Positions 32,308 to 35,954 of a DNA stretch of 35,954 bases are shown here, in pieces (position 1 is the first letter of the stretch; every line of letters starts with the position of its first letter). This DNA comes from Deltaproteobacteria bacterium (GTDB lineage Bacteria > Myxococcota_A > Polyangia > JAAYKL01), in contig JAFGQN010000137.1 in the NCBI GenBank assembly GCA_016935665.1, positions 1-35,954 of the forward strand. Direction: 5' to 3'. A model generated the notes under the pieces. That model saw only the letters and a program-made list of their open reading frames with translations. It searched no databases and was not told the origin of the DNA. The position numbers and the translations under genes are program-made.

Positions 32308-33385
32308 TGTCTGGCCAAAGCAAATCGTAGAGGCGGGGTACTGTGCCCGCCCAACAAACAGCGCACGCGTTCACCCGCGGACACGAGGCCCGCGGTCAGG
32401 ATGGATAGCCCAACAAAATGTAGGGGCGTACTTTATGTGCGCCCGCGTTCATTCCCTCTGGGACCGCGGAGCTCCAGCTCCGCAATTGCAGGCAGCACTG
32501 GCAGGCGGAGCTGGAGCTCCGCGATCCCGGCAGATGGATGAGGCGAAGGAGGCGATGGCGCAGGCGTTGTTTAAAAGCTGGTTTGTGGATTTTGATCCGG
32601 TCATCGACAATGCATTAAAAGCAGGCAACCCCATTCCAGAACAACTGGCCCCAAAAGCCGCCGCCCGAAAAGCCCTTGGTAAAGACAGAAAGTCTCTGCC
32701 GGATGACGTGCAGAGATTGTTTCCGAGTAGTTTTGTGGAAACGGAAGAGATGGGGTGGGTACCGGAGGGGTGGGAGATTCGTGAATTGCAGGATGTCGCG
32801 TCGTTGATTATCGATCATCGTGGAAAGACACCAAAGAAACTGGGAGGAGACTGGCAAGAGTCAGGCTATCCCGCTGTCTCCGCCAAAAACATCAAGAACC
32901 GGAAGCTTATTCGCAAAGACGCACTTAATTATGTCGATCAAAAATTGTACTCGAAGTGGATGCAAGAGGAATTACGAGCTGGCGACGTATTGCTTACTTC
33001 AGAAGCGCCATTGGGCGAAATGTACTACTTGTCATGCGATGTTAAATGGGTTTTGAGCCAGCGTCTCCTTGGCATACGAGCGGATAGCAAAGTGATGACA
33101 GGGATATATCTGTTTAACTGGCTGAATACAGACACCGCTGAAGCAGATATTCAGGGCCGAGCATCGGGAACGACTGTTCAAGGTATTAAGCAAAGCGAGC
33201 TGAGACAAGTTAAAGTTCTTTGCCCATCCAAGCATTGCTTGTCAGTATTCACTGAGAATCTGCTGCCCTTAATGGAAAAGCAAAAAGCGAACGATGATAG
33301 TATCGACGAATTGCAGACATTAAGAGACACATTGTTGCCTGAGCTGATGTCAGGAAAGCTCACTATGAACGGAGTAAATCAGTGA
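32297..33385 (+). CDS. hsdS: Type I RM specificity subunit with first target-recognition domain replaced by repeats
   Basis: HsdS normally has two target-recognition domains (TRDs), each with a helical spacer. Here the frame opens with MNNDVWPKQIV, overlapping the DUF1016 gene. About 67 codons of hairpin-repeat DNA follow (32328-32528). The genuine middle of HsdS then resumes at MDEAKEAMAQALFKSWFVDFDP (ATG 32534). TRD2 is present (EMGWVPEGWEIRELQDVASLI to SGTTVQGIKQSELRQ), as is the C-terminal helix (DELQTLRDTLLPELMSGKL). TRD1 is missing. The product would be 362 residues, or 283 if translation restarts at 32534, which has no good ribosome-binding site. It cannot read a normal bipartite site alone; some half-size HsdS act as dimers, so function is not excluded. 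GTGA overlap with the next gene. Confidence 0.8.
   Translation: MNNDVWPKQIVEAGYCARPTNSARVHPRTRGPRSGWIAQQNVGAYFMCARVHSLWDRGAPAPQLQAALAGGAGAPRSRQMDEAKEAMAQALFKSWFVDFDPVIDNALKAGNPIPEQLAPKAAARKALGKDRKSLPDDVQRLFPSSFVETEEMGWVPEGWEIRELQDVASLIIDHRGKTPKKLGGDWQESGYPAVSAKNIKNRKLIRKDALNYVDQKLYSKWMQEELRAGDVLLTSEAPLGEMYYLSCDVKWVLSQRLLGIRADSKVMTGIYLFNWLNTDTAEADIQGRASGTTVQGIKQSELRQVKVLCPSKHCLSVFTENLLPLMEKQKANDDSIDELQTLRDTLLPELMSGKLTMNGVNQ
32328..32528. repeat. Hairpin-repeat cassette inside hsdS
   Basis: About 200 bases unlike the surrounding gene. Two related hairpins of the form GTAGRGGCG...TGTGxxCGCCC lie at 32328-32352 and 32421-32444, each followed at some distance by dispersed GCCCAACAAA boxes (32349-32358 and 32408-32417). 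A strong stem follows: arms 32460-32483 and 32505-32528 (24 bp, one mismatch) around a 21-base loop, built on GCGGAGCTGGAGCTCCGC. Such elements are known as dispersed intergenic repeats in many bacteria. Here they sit in a coding frame without stops. Confidence 0.75.
32530..32551 (+). repeat. 22-bp direct repeat, copy 2 (middle of hsdS)
   Basis: Identical to 31199-31220 at the end of hsdM. It starts 2 bases after the hairpin cassette, exactly where recognisable HsdS sequence resumes. Confidence 0.85.
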
Positions 33386-34221
33386 GTTCATTAAACTCTG
33401 TGGAAAAACGAGTATTTGAAGAATTATTCGATCTGGGTTCCGGTCACGTTTTGAACTACTCGAATAAAACTTATGCAGAGTTTTTTCGAGAATGCGTGGG
33501 CATAGATATTTACAATCATAAATATGCGTTTAATGGAGATTCAAAAGGCAAACGCTTCAGAGCTTTCTGGGAACTGGAATCAGCCCCGGTGGTTGGAAAG
33601 GTGCTCTCTGAACTTCTGGATTTGTGGAGTTGTGAAAACCCAACACCCGACACGCAAGACAAACTTCGATATGACAAAGCCCGTTCAATTGCAGCCCGAC
33701 TGCAAGGTATTACAAGTGGAAGCGAGCCAGAGAGTACTGAAGATGATTTTATTAAGCAGCAATTTAAAAACATTGATGTCGGGCAGATTGGTCTTGAATC
33801 CAATTTGGAACCTATAGTGAGAAATCGACTCAACGAAGCACGGCACTGCCTGAAAGCTGACGCACCACTCTCGGTAATTTTTTTATGCGGTAGTGTATTG
33901 GAAGGAATCCTTCTTTCCGTGGCCAACCAGGAACCGAAGACATTCAATACATCTAAATCCACACCAAAAGATAAACACGGCAACGTCAAGAGATTGCCAG
34001 ATTGGTCATTGGCGGAACTCATAAATGTCGCCTATGAAACAGGCTTCATAAAGCTTGATGTAAAGAAATTCAGCCATGCATTGCGTGATTTCCGCAACTA
34101 CATACATCCTTTTCAGCAAGCTATGACTGGATTCAATCCAGATACACATACAGCCCAAATATGTTTACAGGTGCTTCGCGCAGCGATTGCTCAGTTGATT
34201 GAGAAACGGAGGCGATTTTGA
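33382..34221 (+). CDS. AbiJ-like protein with C-terminal HEPN-type domain
   Basis: A 279-residue protein likely to be an abortive-infection effector. The N-terminal part (VFEELFDLGSGHVLNYSNKTYAEFF, then GIDIYNHKYAFNGDSKGKRFRAFWELES) resembles the AbiJ N-terminal domains that are fused to different effector domains. The C-terminal part (about 130-279) is helical with R235-x6-H242 in LRDFRNYIHP, the Rx4-6H motif of HEPN ribonucleases. Family assignment is from memory of motifs and not tested. The start is GTG at 33382, overlapping the hsdS stop as GTGA, with GGAG 7 bases upstream; it should be translated with hsdS. The next gene again overlaps its stop. Confidence 0.7.
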   Translation: MSSLNSVEKRVFEELFDLGSGHVLNYSNKTYAEFFRECVGIDIYNHKYAFNGDSKGKRFRAFWELESAPVVGKVLSELLDLWSCENPTPDTQDKLRYDKARSIAARLQGITSGSEPESTEDDFIKQQFKNIDVGQIGLESNLEPIVRNRLNEARHCLKADAPLSVIFLCGSVLEGILLSVANQEPKTFNTSKSTPKDKHGNVKRLPDWSLAELINVAYETGFIKLDVKKFSHALRDFRNYIHPFQQAMTGFNPDTHTAQICLQVLRAAIAQLIEKRRRF

Positions 34222-35147
34222 TCACCATGGATTCGAACAAAGGCAAGGTGTTGTCTGGGTTACTTCATAAGAATATTGTTTTTCACTATACAAAACATGA
34301 GGTCGCACTGCAGTCAATTTTGCATGCAGGAAGTTTTCGGTTCTTCAAATTTGGCCAAACCATCGATCCTTTTGAAAGATTACTTGGTAGAAATGGCCCT
34401 CGTGTGGGTGCTTCTATGCGGGGGATAGAAGACAAGCATTTTGATGAAATTGTTCACTACCAAAGCCAATTGCTTGAAGTCTATCAAAATACGTGGTTTG
34501 GATCGTTTTGTCAGAGTTCTGGAAAAGTTGACACTTATATCAAAGTCTCCGACTATTGTAAGAGACTTGGTTGCTGTAAACCCCGGATGTGGGACCAATA
34601 TGGCGGCAGGTTCACTGGTGTTTGCCTGGCGTTTGATAAAACGTTACTGAAATCTCTATTGGAAGAACAGCACCCTGAACAGGTCTGGTCAGGATCTCTT
34701 GAGTATGACCTTTTTGGAGATATGACTGACGTTTCGACACATGTCCGTAAACGAGCAGAAAACGCAGGTTATTCTTTTAAGGATTTTCTTTCTGACAATT
34801 ATAAACACCTATACTTTTGGAAGCATCCTGATTACGGGGATGAAAAGGAGTGGCGCATATGTGTTTACAACAACGAACAGTGCGAAGCGGCATACACGGA
34901 ACTGCATATTGAAAATGCCTTGATGGCAATCGTATATTGTACGGACGATTTTTCTGTAAAAGAGTGTAAGCAGGGTGACCTTTTCCCAAATGCTTATATG
35001 CAAATGCTCAAACAATACGCATACAAATATGATGTGCCTCTTATTGCACTGATTTTTGAAGATCGAGAAATGGGAATTGAATTGATTGATACTGCTCCTG
35101 CCGGAAAACAAGGCGAAGAACAAAAAGGCCCAGCTCATGCCAGTTGA
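34218..35147 (+). CDS. DUF2971 family protein
   Basis: A 309-residue protein with the DUF2971 pattern: IVFHYTKHEVALQSILHAGSFRF near the start, FGSFCQSSGK, MWDQYGGRFTGVCLAFDKTLL (the W-x-x-Y-x-x-x-x-x-G core), and KHPDYGDEKEWRICVY towards the end. DUF2971 proteins are often found in defence neighbourhoods, but their biochemical role is not established. A TTG start at 34218 overlaps the preceding stop (TTGA) and lies 5 bases after GGAGG; ATG at 34227 is the alternative. Coupling to the HEPN gene suggests the two act together, for instance as effector and modulator; that is inference. Confidence 0.78.
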   Translation: MITMDSNKGKVLSGLLHKNIVFHYTKHEVALQSILHAGSFRFFKFGQTIDPFERLLGRNGPRVGASMRGIEDKHFDEIVHYQSQLLEVYQNTWFGSFCQSSGKVDTYIKVSDYCKRLGCCKPRMWDQYGGRFTGVCLAFDKTLLKSLLEEQHPEQVWSGSLEYDLFGDMTDVSTHVRKRAENAGYSFKDFLSDNYKHLYFWKHPDYGDEKEWRICVYNNEQCEAAYTELHIENALMAIVYCTDDFSVKECKQGDLFPNAYMQMLKQYAYKYDVPLIALIFEDREMGIELIDTAPAGKQGEEQKGPAHAS

Positions 35148-35163
35148 CACTTTCAGCTACAAC

Positions 35164-35200
35164 GAAATTCCCCTAACCCCTTTGAAAAAGGGGGGAATTT
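35164..35200. repeat. REP-like palindromic intergenic element
   Basis: An imperfect palindrome with arms AAATTCCCC...CCCCTTT and AAAAAGGGGGGAATTT around TG. Very similar palindromes are dispersed in intergenic DNA of many bacteria. It separates the DUF2971 gene from the toxin-antitoxin pair and may stop transcription in either direction. Confidence 0.75.
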
Positions 35201-35266
35201 AAGCTCTCTGCTATGGCTTCGAACCTGAATGATGAAGTGTTGCCTGACCAGGAAGGATTTTAACAA

Positions 35267-35764
35267 ATGGTTGAGAATCAACAGCGTATTTATATTGAAA
35301 CCAGTGTGGTGAGCTATTTGACAGCCAGGCCTTCCATGAATGTGCAGGCTTGCGCGTGGCAGAGTGTGACAACGGATTGGTGGGAGCGGCAGAGAAACAA
35401 GTTTTCACTTTTCACCTCCCAGCTGGTTGTAGAAGAAGCATCTCGCGGCAATGAGGAAGCGGCAAGACGCCGTTTGGAAGTGCTGCAACAAATTCCTCAC
35501 GTTGCGATTTCCAATGAGGTTGTTTTACTGGCCCAGACTTTAATATCCGACGGCGCATTGCCTCAGGTTGCAAGTGACGATGCGTTGCATGTTGCTCTTG
35601 CTGCGGTTCATAATCTTGATTATCTTTTAACATGGAACTGCAGGCATATTCACAATGCCCAAAAGCAACCGTTGATACGCCAGGTGTGCAGTAACAAAGG
35701 ATATAGATATCCTGAAATATGCACACCATTGGAGCTTTCAGGAGAAGATGACCATGACCGATGA
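35267..35764 (+). CDS. PIN-domain toxin (VapC-like)
   Basis: A 165-residue PIN-domain protein, predicted to be a Mg2+-dependent ribonuclease toxin. The opening motif is IYIETSVVSYLTARP with E11 where many PIN proteins have Asp. The middle acidic residue lies in LVVEEASRGN, and the C-terminal site is ASDDALHVALA followed by LLTWNCRHI. This subfamily with YIETSVVSY and LTWNxRHI is commonly paired with a small downstream partner. The start ATG at 35267 has GGAAGGA 9 bases upstream. The antitoxin start overlaps its end by 11 bases, so the toxin comes first, the reverse of classic vapBC. Confidence 0.85.
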   Translation: MVENQQRIYIETSVVSYLTARPSMNVQACAWQSVTTDWWERQRNKFSLFTSQLVVEEASRGNEEAARRRLEVLQQIPHVAISNEVVLLAQTLISDGALPQVASDDALHVALAAVHNLDYLLTWNCRHIHNAQKQPLIRQVCSNKGYRYPEICTPLELSGEDDHDR

Positions 35765-35942
35765 AATAATAAAAGAAGTTTGGTGCGTAAAAGACGAAAT
35801 AGCTTCTGAGTTCAATTACGACATCGCTGCCCTGGCGGCCTACTTAAATAAGAAGGAACAAAGCGAAGGCGCAAAGAAAGAGTATCCTTCCGAAAAAGGG
35901 ACTCCTTCAGTACTTGCTGATCCGCGTGAAAAATACGAATAA
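35754..35942 (+). CDS. Small antitoxin partner of the PIN toxin
   Basis: A 62-residue protein (MTDEIIKEVWCVKDEIASEF, then NYDIAALAAYLNKKEQ...). The opening matches the short proteins that follow PIN toxins of this type (EIIREVWRIKDELAKEFNYDI in related genomes, from memory). The N-terminal helix would be followed by an unstructured, charged tail that binds the toxin. The ATG at 35754 is chosen because AGGAG at 35740-35744 is 9 bases away; the in-frame ATG at 35748 would be only 3 bases away. It overlaps the toxin gene by 11 bases. Confidence 0.75.
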   Translation: MTDEIIKEVWCVKDEIASEFNYDIAALAAYLNKKEQSEGAKKEYPSEKGTPSVLADPREKYE

Positions 35943-35954
35943 CCCACTGAATTA

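Overview
ORGANISM. The window looks like a Gram-negative bacterium of the deltaproteobacterial / Myxococcota-Bradymonadota type; this is inference and no 16S rRNA is present. The pointers are lipoproteins with long Asp-Gly-Ser/Thr linkers, a membrane Ser/Thr kinase with a PEGA domain, an outer-membrane barrel-like protein, a chemoreceptor/receiver pair, and the tRNA-Thr/Tyr/Gly/Thr-tuf operon. A secreted GH10 xylanase and a beta-helix lipoprotein suggest contact with plant polysaccharides.

LAYOUT. 1-639 (minus): the start of tuf, preceded by four tRNA genes and a good sigma70 promoter. 722-5891: tyrS (minus) and valS (plus) diverge, and valS is followed by a small lipoprotein gene. 6055-14217: panB, a repetitive single-pass membrane protein, uvrA and a transmembrane Ser/Thr kinase, all plus. 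14864-16383: a short membrane chemoreceptor and a CheY-like receiver. 16402-24728: secreted or signalling proteins on both strands (beta-helix lipoprotein, degenerate receiver protein, STAS-like protein, SdiA-regulated-type lipoprotein, another lipoprotein, a poly-Ser outer-membrane protein, an unknown cytosolic protein). 24737-29441 (minus): a TetR remnant, a SAM methyltransferase, a membrane-tethered trypsin-like protease and a GH10 xylanase. 30069-35942 (plus): a defence-type island.

MOST INTERESTING REGION. The island resembles a type I restriction-modification operon, but both RM genes are altered. hsdM lacks about 120-130 residues in frame just after its NPPF motif. hsdS has its first target-recognition domain replaced by an about 200-bp cassette of hairpin repeats that keeps the frame open. 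No hsdR is visible. Inside and behind this shell sit intact genes for a DUF1016/YhcG-type PD-(D/E)XK nuclease, an AbiJ-like HEPN protein, a DUF2971 protein and a PIN toxin/antitoxin pair, several joined by start/stop overlaps. This could be a decayed RM system carrying other defence genes, or a re-purposed module. A repeat-driven assembly error must be excluded first.

OTHER THEMES. Three secreted lipoproteins share the same acidic linker. Two membrane proteins flanking uvrA both end in strongly basic, probably extracytoplasmic tails. Several inverted repeats lie at promoters or start codons, and there is a candidate sigma54 promoter at 18473-18490.
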